This document shows, one piece after another, positions 16,076-24,015 of a stretch of 26,444 nt of DNA. The DNA comes from Clostridiales bacterium. Its GTDB lineage: Bacteria > Bacillota > Clostridia > Lachnospirales > WRAX01. The notes below the pieces were generated by a model. The model saw only the letters and a list, made by a program, of their open reading frames with translations. It did not search any database and was not told the origin of the DNA. Location of the stretch: assembly GCA_031271375.1 (NCBI GenBank), contig JAISVU010000193.1:1-26444 (forward strand), written 5' to 3'. The translations under genes and the position numbers were made by a program. Position 1 is the stretch's first letter. The number at the start of each line of letters is the position of its first letter.

Positions 16076-19000
16076 ATGAAGAAACTCCGTAAACCCGTAT
16101 CAATCATCATAGCGGCGGCATTGGCGCTTATCCTTCTAACGTCTGTGTTTCGCGAAGAGGTCTTGGCCCATACCCAGAACGCGGTAACCGGCGCGCAAAT
16201 GTACGCCGAGCCCGGCGGGGGAACAACGGGCAGCTACAATCTGCGCTTCCAGTGGCCGAAACCGGTAAACGGCCCTGCGACAGTGCCTGAGCATGACCCC
16301 CCCGACGGCAGCACGGGAGGGTATGAGCTGCTGTACGCCCAGGGTTCCACCACGGCCTTGAACCCGGTTCCCATCGATCCGGATCCCCCTATCGACAGCG
16401 CGGCCGCGTTTGAAGGCGTCGTCGATACCGCGATAAACGCTATGCCGCTGGCCCCCGGTTCGCTTTACGTGTTCCGCGCCCAGCCGTTCCATACCCATCT
16501 TACGCCTTTCATCGACGCCAACGGCAACCCACAGGTAAGACGCGATACGATAATACCCCAAACCGGCATAAAGGATATGCTGTTCCTTACCGACATACGC
16601 GTGACGGGATCGGGCAGCGGCAATTCGATTACCGTAAACTGGGATAATCCCCTCCTTAACAACGATGACTTCTTCGACAGCTGGGAGATACGCTACGGCG
16701 TCACCGGCGGGCGCGCCACGACGGTAAGCCCGAACGTTTTGACCGAAGACCTGATCGGCTCCGGCACCAACAGGCTCTCATACGTAATCACCGACAGCAG
16801 CATAATACCCGGAAGGTCATATACGGTAACGGTGGAGCCGCTGCTTAACGGGCAGCGGATAAGGCGGGAAAACACGCAAATGCTGTACCCTGTGCCTCAG
16901 GACGAGCGCTTTTCGTGTATAGCCTTCTCTCCCCTTAGCGGCGGCGGAGACGGTGAATACAGAGTATCCGGCATCCGTTTGGACATGGAGCTGCGGATTA
17001 ACATGGATATCTCCACAGGCGAGAGCGGGCTTATGACCGAGCTGTCCTGGGACAGCCTGGCGGGCGGCGGTATCAGCGTCGATGACTTAAAGATTCTCTA
17101 CAGCGAGAACAAGGCCGACCTGGAAGCGTTTTACAACTATATCTACGGCCTGGGCCCGGAGGTTCCGCAGCCCCGGGACTTGGGCGTTATTTCGGGTAAC
17201 ATTCAAACCATCAACAAGTTTCTTACCCCTTCGCCCGGGGAAACGATGTATTACATGCTATGGGTGACGTTTGAGGACGGCGGGGTGGAGGGCGATGTCC
17301 TGTCCAATATAGTGTCCTATGACCCTTCGTCGACCCCATTTAAACCCAACGCGCCGATGATACGCGACTTCAGCCATTTCGAGACCGACGGCGGTTTGGC
17401 GCTTAATGTCACCTGGGACGCCTTTTTACGCAACCCCTACGGGGACGAGGAACCCACGACGACGGACGGCAAGTATCTGGATCTGGGGGTGGAGTACGCT
17501 ATCTTTGTCGCGGACGAGTACGCGACGCTGGAGCGCATAGCCGCCGACCCCAATAACGCGGAGCAAAGCGTAAACGGCAGATATCTCCAGGCTGGCCCCG
17601 GCAGCTTTACCTTTGACGACCGGGAATATACGTATAGCCAGACGATAGGCGAGACGGAGCCTCAAGTGTGGTCTTTGGTAAACGGGGAATTAACGCAGGT
17701 TCCCGTAACCGAGAACAAGATATATTATGTAAGGGTTATCGCGAGGCAGTTTAACCTCACGACAAACGAGCCTGTCAGAGAAAACACCGCGTCGGCCGAC
17801 GCTTCGTGGTTCGTCCCCGCTAAGGGGATAGACGCCAACCCCGTCATGCTCTCAAAGCCGCCGCTGCGCGTTGACAGCAGCACGGCGGATACGATAACCG
17901 CCGAGTGGGATCTACAGTACTATGAAGCCTACAACAAGGCCGACAACACCTGGTACAGCCGCGTCGGCTACGACGGGGCGAAGCTGGTGTTCGGCCCGGA
18001 TATATCAAACCAGCACAGGCCGGTAGACCTGGTTAAATTAAGCGGTTTTGAAATGAACGGCGATGTTCAGAAAGCTAAAGACAAGCTGCGCGAATTGCTG
18101 GGGCTCGGCCAGAATGATATTAACGATCTGGCTCTGCGGTATGTGGATTACACCGCGAGGAACGGGCATGACGACGTAAAGTTCGCAATGCACTGGGTAC
18201 CGCTGTACAGCGAGGCGTTCGCCGCGTTTAACGGCGATGTGGACGCGTATGCCCAATCGATTTGGGGTACTGATGCCTGGGGAGCGGATGGCGCAGGGGG
18301 GATAAAGCCCGTGGAGGATCCAAACTACGCGCAAAACGCCCCCAGCATGAGGTACACAATCACAGGCCTTCCGGCGAACGACAGCCAGAGCGTTCCGTAC
18401 CTGATTATACTGTGGCCCTATGTGACCGACGATATCAAAGCCCTGTCCCCTTCCAATGTCATAGGGTATACGGTGCCAGCCAGGGGGCCGCTGGATGTTC
18501 AGCCTATCGTACCGGCGCTGGAGGCGGTGGAGGCATTCGAGACGTCGCTTGCTGTCAAATGGCCTTATAACGAGGAATTGAAATACGAGCTGAGGTACTC
18601 GGAGCTGTTATCGGATTATCCCGAAGGAGGGAACCTTATACCGGACGGGGATATAGAGCGGGACGTCAGGGACGGCTACATTTATTATACAATAGAAAAC
18701 CTGTTCCCCGAGACCACATACTATATTTGGATACGCTCCTACGCGGAAAACGAAGGCGGGCGCATTGATTCCGGCTGGAGCGGCGCCCTTACAATGCGCA
18801 CGCTGGAGCTGACCCCGCCGCCGCCGCCGCGCGGCCTGGGCCTTGTGGGCGACAACAGCCTGGACATCATCAACAAGCAGCGTGAGCCGTCGGAGGAGGA
18901 GGGGCCTCTCCTGAAGGTTGACGAGAATTACGCGATCCTCGAATGGCTTAGGGTGAGCGGAGACGAAGGAAGCCCGGAGGGCGCCGCCGATGAGGGCGCT

Positions 19001-20566
19001 GAAGAAGGCCCTGTTGGGCAAGAAGCCTCGGGGAGGCCGCTTACGATACAGGATAATCCTATCAACTCCTATATCGTGCAGTTTAGCGGGCTGGAGGTAA
19101 ACACGTCCTATTACGCCAGGGTTAAAACCGTTCTGACCGTTACAAAAGGCGGGACGAACGGCGCAAGCGCAAGGAGTTATCAATATGTTATTCAGCTCTC
19201 TAAATACGAGGATTTTTCGGATGCTTCCGAGATAATTGAGGTGACGGTCCCCGGTTCGCCGGAGGGCGAGGGCGGCGAGGCCGAAAGCGCTTTAACAAAG
19301 GAGTCGGCATGGAGCGATGTCGTGCATATATATACCGCAATGGGCACCGGCGAGTACGACGCGAATGTGGACCCGCAGACATACCCGCTGCCGGACGAGG
19401 ATTTCGAGCTGATATACGACAGGAACACAAATACGCTGACATACCGTTTCAGGTCTGACGGGGAGGACGCCGCCGGTGTGCGCGACAACGGCGTGGACAA
19501 CCGTTTCATCAACAGGCTTATCGCAAGCAGGACATATGACTATACCGTTGACCTTTCGACATATAACGGCATAATCCCCAAGCGGCGCGTTCTGGAGCTG
19601 CCGTACTCCGTCTACGGCGCGATGGCAGACCGCCATATCTCGACGACCGTGATCTGCGGCGACACCACTTACAGCCTGCCCGCCCAGTTTATGAACGGGC
19701 CGGAGGTTTGGGCGATTACGGGCTACGGATACGGCGCGGTCATTCAAGTCATCGCCGAGGACGCCCCGGCAGGGCTGCCCGGCATAGACCTTGCGTCGGA
19801 GACCTACGCCGCCAATCCCCAGCGGCTTACCCTCAGGGTGACAGTGGGTACGAGGGCGGCAGACCTTGAGAAGACTGTCGTCCCGATTGGCGTTACGCAG
19901 ACCTTGAAGGACACCGGGCTATTCGCCCGCAACATAGCGGCGATCGGGTACACCCAAAGCGCGGGCAGATGGGCCGTGAACGAGCATACGCAGAACGTGC
20001 CGGAGGGAACCGTAACCCAAATGACCCAGGACATAGGGAGCTACGCCGTTGTGGCGAGGCAGGCCCCCAGGGCCCTTACGGCCGACGCGGGCGTTTCCGC
20101 CGCTATAGCGAACGTGAATAAAAGAATGGCCTTGAGCGGCCTTGAATACTACGATCAAAACGCGGATGTCTCCTCAAGCCAGTTTAACAAGCTGGTGGCC
20201 GCCGTTGCGAAGTCCAGCCCCGCCGTCAGGATAACGGATCAGCTGACCCCCGGCGAGTACAGCTCGCTGGCCAAGTCCGCAATGCTCGCCGCCGACAGCG
20301 ACGCGCTGCTGCGCGAAGAGGCCGTCCCGATACTGGTGAAGCTGTACGAGCTGAAGATCAAGGAGCAGATAAAGGAATACACGCCGCTGGTGGAAACCCG
20401 TTACTTGGACATCCTTGCCGCCGCCCCGCAGTACCAGCCCGGCCTGTTAAAAGCGGCAGACCTGGGCCTTTTGGACGGCGGCGTCAACGCGGCAAGGCCA
20501 AAGGACGCCATAACCTTCGGGGAGCTGATTAAAATGGTGGATTTGATAATGCAGTACAGCGAATAA
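16076..20566 (+). CDS. Second giant secreted FN3 protein with SLH-like end
   Basis: 1496 aa. The signal peptide is clear: basic start, hydrophobic stretch 8-24, and VLA before His at 31/32. Several fibronectin-III-like modules follow, for example at about 175-255 (SITVNWDNPL), 313-420, 425-590 (LALNVTWDAF), 600-800 (DTITAEWDLQYY) and the clearest at 808-905 (LAVKWPYNEELKYELRYSE ... TTYYIWIRSYAENEGG). A PPPPP hinge (about 912) and a Glu/Gly-rich acidic linker (about 962-987) precede another module. The last 150 residues carry helical segments ending KAADLGLLDGGVNAARPKDAITF, like degenerate SLH repeats. The overall plan and C-terminal third parallel the 1853-aa protein. GAGGGG precedes the ATG. 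Likely a wall-associated surface protein; partner or substrate unknown. Confidence 0.85.
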   Translation: MKKLRKPVSIIIAAALALILLTSVFREEVLAHTQNAVTGAQMYAEPGGGTTGSYNLRFQWPKPVNGPATVPEHDPPDGSTGGYELLYAQGSTTALNPVPIDPDPPIDSAAAFEGVVDTAINAMPLAPGSLYVFRAQPFHTHLTPFIDANGNPQVRRDTIIPQTGIKDMLFLTDIRVTGSGSGNSITVNWDNPLLNNDDFFDSWEIRYGVTGGRATTVSPNVLTEDLIGSGTNRLSYVITDSSIIPGRSYTVTVEPLLNGQRIRRENTQMLYPVPQDERFSCIAFSPLSGGGDGEYRVSGIRLDMELRINMDISTGESGLMTELSWDSLAGGGISVDDLKILYSENKADLEAFYNYIYGLGPEVPQPRDLGVISGNIQTINKFLTPSPGETMYYMLWVTFEDGGVEGDVLSNIVSYDPSSTPFKPNAPMIRDFSHFETDGGLALNVTWDAFLRNPYGDEEPTTTDGKYLDLGVEYAIFVADEYATLERIAADPNNAEQSVNGRYLQAGPGSFTFDDREYTYSQTIGETEPQVWSLVNGELTQVPVTENKIYYVRVIARQFNLTTNEPVRENTASADASWFVPAKGIDANPVMLSKPPLRVDSSTADTITAEWDLQYYEAYNKADNTWYSRVGYDGAKLVFGPDISNQHRPVDLVKLSGFEMNGDVQKAKDKLRELLGLGQNDINDLALRYVDYTARNGHDDVKFAMHWVPLYSEAFAAFNGDVDAYAQSIWGTDAWGADGAGGIKPVEDPNYAQNAPSMRYTITGLPANDSQSVPYLIILWPYVTDDIKALSPSNVIGYTVPARGPLDVQPIVPALEAVEAFETSLAVKWPYNEELKYELRYSELLSDYPEGGNLIPDGDIERDVRDGYIYYTIENLFPETTYYIWIRSYAENEGGRIDSGWSGALTMRTLELTPPPPPRGLGLVGDNSLDIINKQREPSEEEGPLLKVDENYAILEWLRVSGDEGSPEGAADEGAEEGPVGQEASGRPLTIQDNPINSYIVQFSGLEVNTSYYARVKTVLTVTKGGTNGASARSYQYVIQLSKYEDFSDASEIIEVTVPGSPEGEGGEAESALTKESAWSDVVHIYTAMGTGEYDANVDPQTYPLPDEDFELIYDRNTNTLTYRFRSDGEDAAGVRDNGVDNRFINRLIASRTYDYTVDLSTYNGIIPKRRVLELPYSVYGAMADRHISTTVICGDTTYSLPAQFMNGPEVWAITGYGYGAVIQVIAEDAPAGLPGIDLASETYAANPQRLTLRVTVGTRAADLEKTVVPIGVTQTLKDTGLFARNIAAIGYTQSAGRWAVNEHTQNVPEGTVTQMTQDIGSYAVVARQAPRALTADAGVSAAIANVNKRMALSGLEYYDQNADVSSSQFNKLVAAVAKSSPAVRITDQLTPGEYSSLAKSAMLAADSDALLREEAVPILVKLYELKIKEQIKEYTPLVETRYLDILAAAPQYQPGLLKAADLGLLDGGVNAARPKDAITFGELIKMVDLIMQYSE

Positions 20567-20655
20567 AGAAGAGGACAGTGTAGGGGCGGCGTAATGCCGC
20601 CCGTTGGAGCCTGGAGCCTGGATGATTACTTGTAAAAAGGACGGCGGCCGGTTTT

Positions 20656-20684
20656 CGTAGGGGCGGCGTAATGCCGCCCCTACG
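20656..20684. repeat. Perfect 29-bp palindrome with 12-bp arms
   Basis: CGTAGGGGCGGC and GCCGCCCCTACG are exact reverse complements around GTAAT. This is the only copy in which the conserved CGTAG flank occurs on both sides, suggesting it joins a forward and a reversed unit. Confidence 0.85.
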
Positions 20685-20873
20685 AACCGTCATTGCGGGG
20701 TTCGTCATTGCGGGCCTTGACCCGCAATCCCCAGTGTAGGGGCGGCGTAATGCCGCCCGTTCTGTTAAGTTGACGACATTGGGTTTACATTCGTAGGGGC
20801 GATGTCACGGCCTTTGACCGCGAATGAATAATGAAAAATGAACAGTGAAAAATGAAAATCGCAATGACGGGGG

Positions 20874-21037
20874 ATTGCGGGTCAAGCCCGCAATGACGGG
20901 CGGTCGCAAATGTTATGGGATTGCGGGTCAAGCCCGCAATGACGGTTTGGTCGCCAATGTTATGGGATCCCGGATCAAGCCCGGGACGGGTCAAGCCCGC
21001 AATGACAGGGGATTGCGGGTCAAGCCCGCAATGACGG
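20874..21037. repeat. 46-47 bp tandem repeat of ATTGCGGG hairpins
   Basis: About 3.5 units starting near 20874, 20920, 20967 and 21012. Each carries ATTGCGGGTCAAGCCCGCAA, an 8-bp stem with a TCAA loop, followed by TGACGG. The first two are joined by similar links ending in ATGTTATGGG. The third has changed to ATCCCGGATCAAGCCCGGGA, so its stem is partly kept with different bases. Confidence 0.8.
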
Positions 21038-21203
21038 TCGGCTGTGACGCCGCGCCTACTTTAACGCCGCCCCTACGAAAACCGGACGCCGTCCTTTTTT
21101 GCAAGTAACTATCCAGGCTCCAGGTTCCAGGCTCTAGGCTCCAACGGGCGGCATGACGCCGCCCCTACGAAAACCGGCCGCCGCCTTTTTTGCAAGTAAC
21201 TAT

Positions 21204-21256
21204 CCAGGTTCCAGGCTCCAGGCTCCAGGCTCCAGGCTCCAGGTTCCAGGCTCCAG
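21204..21256. repeat. Heptamer tandem array, 7.6 copies of CCAGGYT
   Basis: 53 bp of uninterrupted 7-bp units in which only one position varies (CCAGGCT or CCAGGTT). A shorter array of the same unit is at 21113-21143, and the reverse-complement unit CTGGARC occurs at 20606-20622 and 25966-26005. Confidence 0.9.
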
Positions 21257-21293
21257 CAGGCGGCATGACGCCGCCCCTACTTATGCTGCGAAC

Positions 21294-21318
21294 AGCATTT
21301 TTTTAAAAATGCTATAAT
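21294..21318 (+). promoter_or_regulatory. Palindrome and sigma-A-like -10 before flgM
   Basis: AGCATTTTT and AAAAATGCT form an inverted repeat (21294-21313). It runs into TGC-TATAAT, a perfect extended -10 (TATAAT 21313-21318). The palindrome could be a regulator site or a weak terminator remnant shielding flgM from upstream transcription. Confidence 0.45.
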
Positions 21319-21341
21319 ATTTTCCCGCCCGGTGACGATAA
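21315..21341 (+). promoter_or_regulatory. Sigma-28 (SigD/FliA)-type promoter of flgM
   Basis: TAAT-N15-GACGATAA fits the known flagellar sigma-28 consensus TAAA-N15-GCCGATAA with one mismatch in each box and the right spacing. It lies 31 bp before the flgM ATG. FlgM inhibits sigma-28, so the gene would be controlled by the factor its product blocks, as in other bacteria. Confidence 0.65.
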
Positions 21342-21371
21342 TAGGAGTGAAGGTTCATTGGAGGTGTCGTT

Positions 21372-21632
21372 ATGAATGTAAACCGTATCAGCCATGTGAT
21401 GGAAGCGTATCACGCCGGGGCGCGCAAGCCTGTTCCGGGCGCGAGGAAGACCGGCACGGGCCGCGACGAGGTCAGTATCTCCCGCGAGGGCCGCGTTTTT
21501 GAAATCGCGAAGAAGGCCGCGCAGTCCGTTCCCGAGGTGCGGGAAGACAGGGTGGCCGCGCTGGCGAAGAAGATCGAGAGCGGGAACTACAGCGTGCCCG
21601 CCGCTTCCGTCGTGGCGAAGCTCCTTATCTGA
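21372..21632 (+). CDS. flgM: Anti-sigma-28 factor FlgM
   Basis: 86 aa. The family pattern is clear: a disordered N-terminal half with NVNRISHVMEAYH, then the DEVSISREGRVFEIAKKA motif (compare DxVxLSxxA), and a C-terminal helix region VREDRVAALAKKIESGNYSVPAASVVAKLL with the invariant G-x-Y segment. FlgM binds and holds sigma-28 in the cytoplasm until the hook-basal body is complete, then is exported. GGAGGTG (21360-21366) lies 5 nt before the ATG. It is the first gene of the flagellar operon; flgN starts 1 bp after its stop. It is directly preceded by a sigma-28-type promoter. Confidence 0.92.
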   Translation: MNVNRISHVMEAYHAGARKPVPGARKTGTGRDEVSISREGRVFEIAKKAAQSVPEVREDRVAALAKKIESGNYSVPAASVVAKLLI

Positions 21633-21633
21633 T

Positions 21634-22095
21634 ATGGCCGGGCTTATCAACGAATTAATGGACGTCCTGACGGACATGTCCGGCCATATCGCGGAGCTGT
21701 GCGTGCTCTCGAGGGAGAAAAAAGAGGTAATAATCAAAAACGATACCGACGCGCTGAAGGCCATCACCGGCACGGAGAACACGGTCGTCGGCAAGTACCA
21801 GAAGACCGAGAAGCGGACGCAGGCCCTGCTTGCGGACATCGCGGCGGTGCTGGGCCGGGAGGCGGGCGGGTTCACGCTGTCCCGCCTGGGCGAGATGATT
21901 AAGCCGCAAAACGATTACCCGGCGTATATGGAGATATACCGGGGGTTTGAAAAGGGCCTGCACGAGCTGAAGGCCCTGAACGACCAAAACGGCGTGCTCC
22001 TTACGAACGCGCTGGATTATATAGACTATTCGATGAACGTCATACGCTCGTCCTTCGGGGCGGACGGCGACATAATGCTGGATACAAGAAATTAA
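21634..22095 (+). CDS. flgN: FlgN-type export chaperone
   Basis: 153 aa from the ATG at 21634, which is 1 bp after the flgM stop; an in-frame upstream extension would lie inside flgM and is Arg/Pro-rich nonsense. The protein is almost wholly helical with heptad-like spacing: LINELMDVLTDMSGHIAELCVLSREKKEVIIKND at the start, the family's typical opening, and LLTNALDYIDYSMNVI near the end, the region that binds hook-associated proteins. FlgN keeps FlgK and FlgL unfolded in the cytoplasm and takes them to the export gate. The two flgK genes follow directly. Confidence 0.88.
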   Translation: MAGLINELMDVLTDMSGHIAELCVLSREKKEVIIKNDTDALKAITGTENTVVGKYQKTEKRTQALLADIAAVLGREAGGFTLSRLGEMIKPQNDYPAYMEIYRGFEKGLHELKALNDQNGVLLTNALDYIDYSMNVIRSSFGADGDIMLDTRN

Positions 22096-22163
22096 CTTAC
22101 ATTCATCACATCTCAACGGATTGATATTTCTGTGAACGGATTCTACAAAGCCGGGGGATTCCT

Positions 22164-24014
22164 TTGAGCAGTTTCAGAACGCTTAACACCGCCGTTTCGG
22201 GCCTTAACGTCGCGCAGGCGAACCTGTATGTGACCGGGCACAACATGGCCAACGTAAACACTTACGGATACAGCCGCCAAAGCATAATCCAAGCCGACGA
22301 GTTCTACAACAACATCGGGATGAACCACACCGGGAGCCTCCAGGTCGGCTTGGGCTCAAACGTCCAGTCCCTGCGCCAGATCCGCGACAAGTATTTGGAT
22401 AAGTCTTACCGAACCAGCGCCGCCACGCTGGGGTTTTATAATGTCAAATATAACGTGGGCGTAAGCATAGAGAACATACTGGGCGAGATGGAGGGCGAAT
22501 ACAAGTTCCAAAGCGTCCTTCAAGACTTAAAGAATTCGCTACAGGAACTGAGCATAGACCCAAGCAGCATAGCCACCCGGCTGGATTTCCTTGAAACCTG
22601 CAAGGTCTTCCTGGCCAAAGCCGACGACACCTATAAAAACCTGGTGGAAGAGCAGAACCGCGCCAACGACGCGGTTATCGAGATGACGAAGCGCTGCAAC
22701 GAGCTGCTGGACGAGATTGCCGAGACCAGCAAGCTGATAGCCGCCAACGAGATAGCCGGGGACAACGCCAACGACTACCGCGACACCCGCAACCTGGCCC
22801 TGGACGAGCTGGCGGGATACCTGGGCATAACATACGAGTTCAACTCAAACGGCCAGGTGGACATCTTCTGCGAAGGGGCCGCGATCATGTCCAACGGCGC
22901 GCCGACGTATCTTGGGCTGCGCTACTGCACAAGGGACACGAACCTGGTTGAGGTCATACTCACGTCCGAGGAACGGATTTTGAATTACGACGAGGAAGCG
23001 AAGCTCCTCTTCGAGTATCATACCGATATCTCCAGTAAGGCGAACAACGACGGCGGGTCTTTGAAGGGCCTCATTGTGGCCAGGGGGTTAAGCCATAACA
23101 ACTGGAGCGACACGCCGGAGATTATGGAAGAACGGTGCCGGAGGGAACTGGAGGATTGGGGAATAAATTTCGGGGTGGCTGCGTTCCCGCCGACGCAGGC
23201 CGATTTGGCCGCGCTTCCGGCCGACGACAGGCGCGAGGCGGAGATCGTAATGCTCCAGTATCAGCGCGACATATTCAACTACAACAACTGCACGGTTCCG
23301 GAGGCCCAGCGCAGGCTGGACGACCTGGTTCACGACGTGGTGGTTATGATTAACGACACGTTCGCCCCGAGGACGGAACCGGATTATGACGGAGACCCGC
23401 CTGAATTCGATAAAACCACGCTGCCGCCGCCTTACGGCGCCGTTTACCCTTATGATTTGCTGGGCGGCAACGATAAGTATGTGCCGGTGTTCGTGCGCAA
23501 GAGCTCATTGCACCCGTCCGGCGCAGACGGCATAGATATTAAAGACGAAAACATCTACGGCACCGACGCCGAGGATTACTACTCGCTCTTCACGATAGGC
23601 AACCTGACGCTCAACCCGCTGTTCAACAGCTCCGAGGGCTATAACTACCTCACCCTCTCCGCCAACGGCGACGAGAGCGACAACCGGCTGGTTATGGACG
23701 TTATCCACAAATGGCAGGGCCTGACGGACCCTGTGACCGGCGAGAAAGCCCCCAGCGTAGACCAGATTTACGACAAGATCGTAACCGACATCGGGATAGA
23801 CAACAACGAATGCAGGAAGGTCAGCGAGTCCGAGCAGGAAATAATCAACCAGTGGGATAACGACAGGCAGCAGATTATGGGCGTCGCGATGGACGAGGAG
23901 CTGACGAACATGATGAAGTTCCACCACGCTTACAACGCCGCGGCCAGGCTGTTTAACTATATCGATTCCATGCTGGATAAGATTATCAACGGCACGGGAA
24001 GGGTGGGGTTGTAA
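22164..24014 (+). CDS. flgK: Flagellar hook-associated protein FlgK (first copy)
   Basis: 616 aa. The start is TTG at 22164, with GGGGGA 5 nt before it and the canonical second residue Ser. The N-terminal D0/D1 region reads SSFRTLNTAVSGLNVAQANL, then HNMANVNTYGYSRQ (compare ANVNTPGYSRQ). The C-terminal D0 is DEELTNMMKFHHAYNAAARLFNYIDSMLDKII. FlgK forms the first hook-filament junction ring. Between LKGLIVARG (about 298) and RRLDDLVHD (about 382) it carries an insertion of about 75 residues. It contains seven cysteines, unusual for an axial flagellar protein. It is 68 bp from flgN and 1 bp from the next flgK. Confidence 0.92.
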   Translation: MSSFRTLNTAVSGLNVAQANLYVTGHNMANVNTYGYSRQSIIQADEFYNNIGMNHTGSLQVGLGSNVQSLRQIRDKYLDKSYRTSAATLGFYNVKYNVGVSIENILGEMEGEYKFQSVLQDLKNSLQELSIDPSSIATRLDFLETCKVFLAKADDTYKNLVEEQNRANDAVIEMTKRCNELLDEIAETSKLIAANEIAGDNANDYRDTRNLALDELAGYLGITYEFNSNGQVDIFCEGAAIMSNGAPTYLGLRYCTRDTNLVEVILTSEERILNYDEEAKLLFEYHTDISSKANNDGGSLKGLIVARGLSHNNWSDTPEIMEERCRRELEDWGINFGVAAFPPTQADLAALPADDRREAEIVMLQYQRDIFNYNNCTVPEAQRRLDDLVHDVVVMINDTFAPRTEPDYDGDPPEFDKTTLPPPYGAVYPYDLLGGNDKYVPVFVRKSSLHPSGADGIDIKDENIYGTDAEDYYSLFTIGNLTLNPLFNSSEGYNYLTLSANGDESDNRLVMDVIHKWQGLTDPVTGEKAPSVDQIYDKIVTDIGIDNNECRKVSESEQEIINQWDNDRQQIMGVAMDEELTNMMKFHHAYNAAARLFNYIDSMLDKIINGTGRVGL

Positions 24015-24015
24015 T

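Larger units (their letters stand above)
20567..21290. repeat. Repeat block between surface-protein and flagellar genes
   Basis: This 0.7-kb gap holds no believable gene. 19-nt dyads with GTAG flanks occur at 20580-20602, 20656-20684, 20736-20758, in decayed form at 20792-20812, and reversed at 21146-21169 and 21257-21280. A composite segment (TTACTTGTAAAAAGG ... CGGTTTTCG) appears forward at 20626-20657 and reversed at 21075-21110 and 21167-21202. Heptamer arrays (CTGGARC, reversed CCAGGYT) flank it. A 25-bp word at 20822-20846 is identical to 8931-8955. The forward and reversed copies face each other, so the block has a large-scale inverted arrangement. Confidence 0.85.

Noticed and set aside
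21083..21100. Terminator-like GGAC-GCC-GTCC followed by T6
   Set aside because: The stem is only 4 bp, the other copy (21177-21191) has an even shorter stem, and the T-run is a fixed part of the dispersed repeat unit.
20845..21108. Reading frame of 87 residues in the repeat block
   Set aside because: It translates tandem hairpin repeats (RVKPAMT-like words again and again), with no ribosome binding site.
21499..21633. Upstream extension of FlgN
   Set aside because: The extra 45 residues are Arg/Pro-rich, lie within flgM out of frame, and the ATG 1 bp after flgM fits FlgN's normal length.
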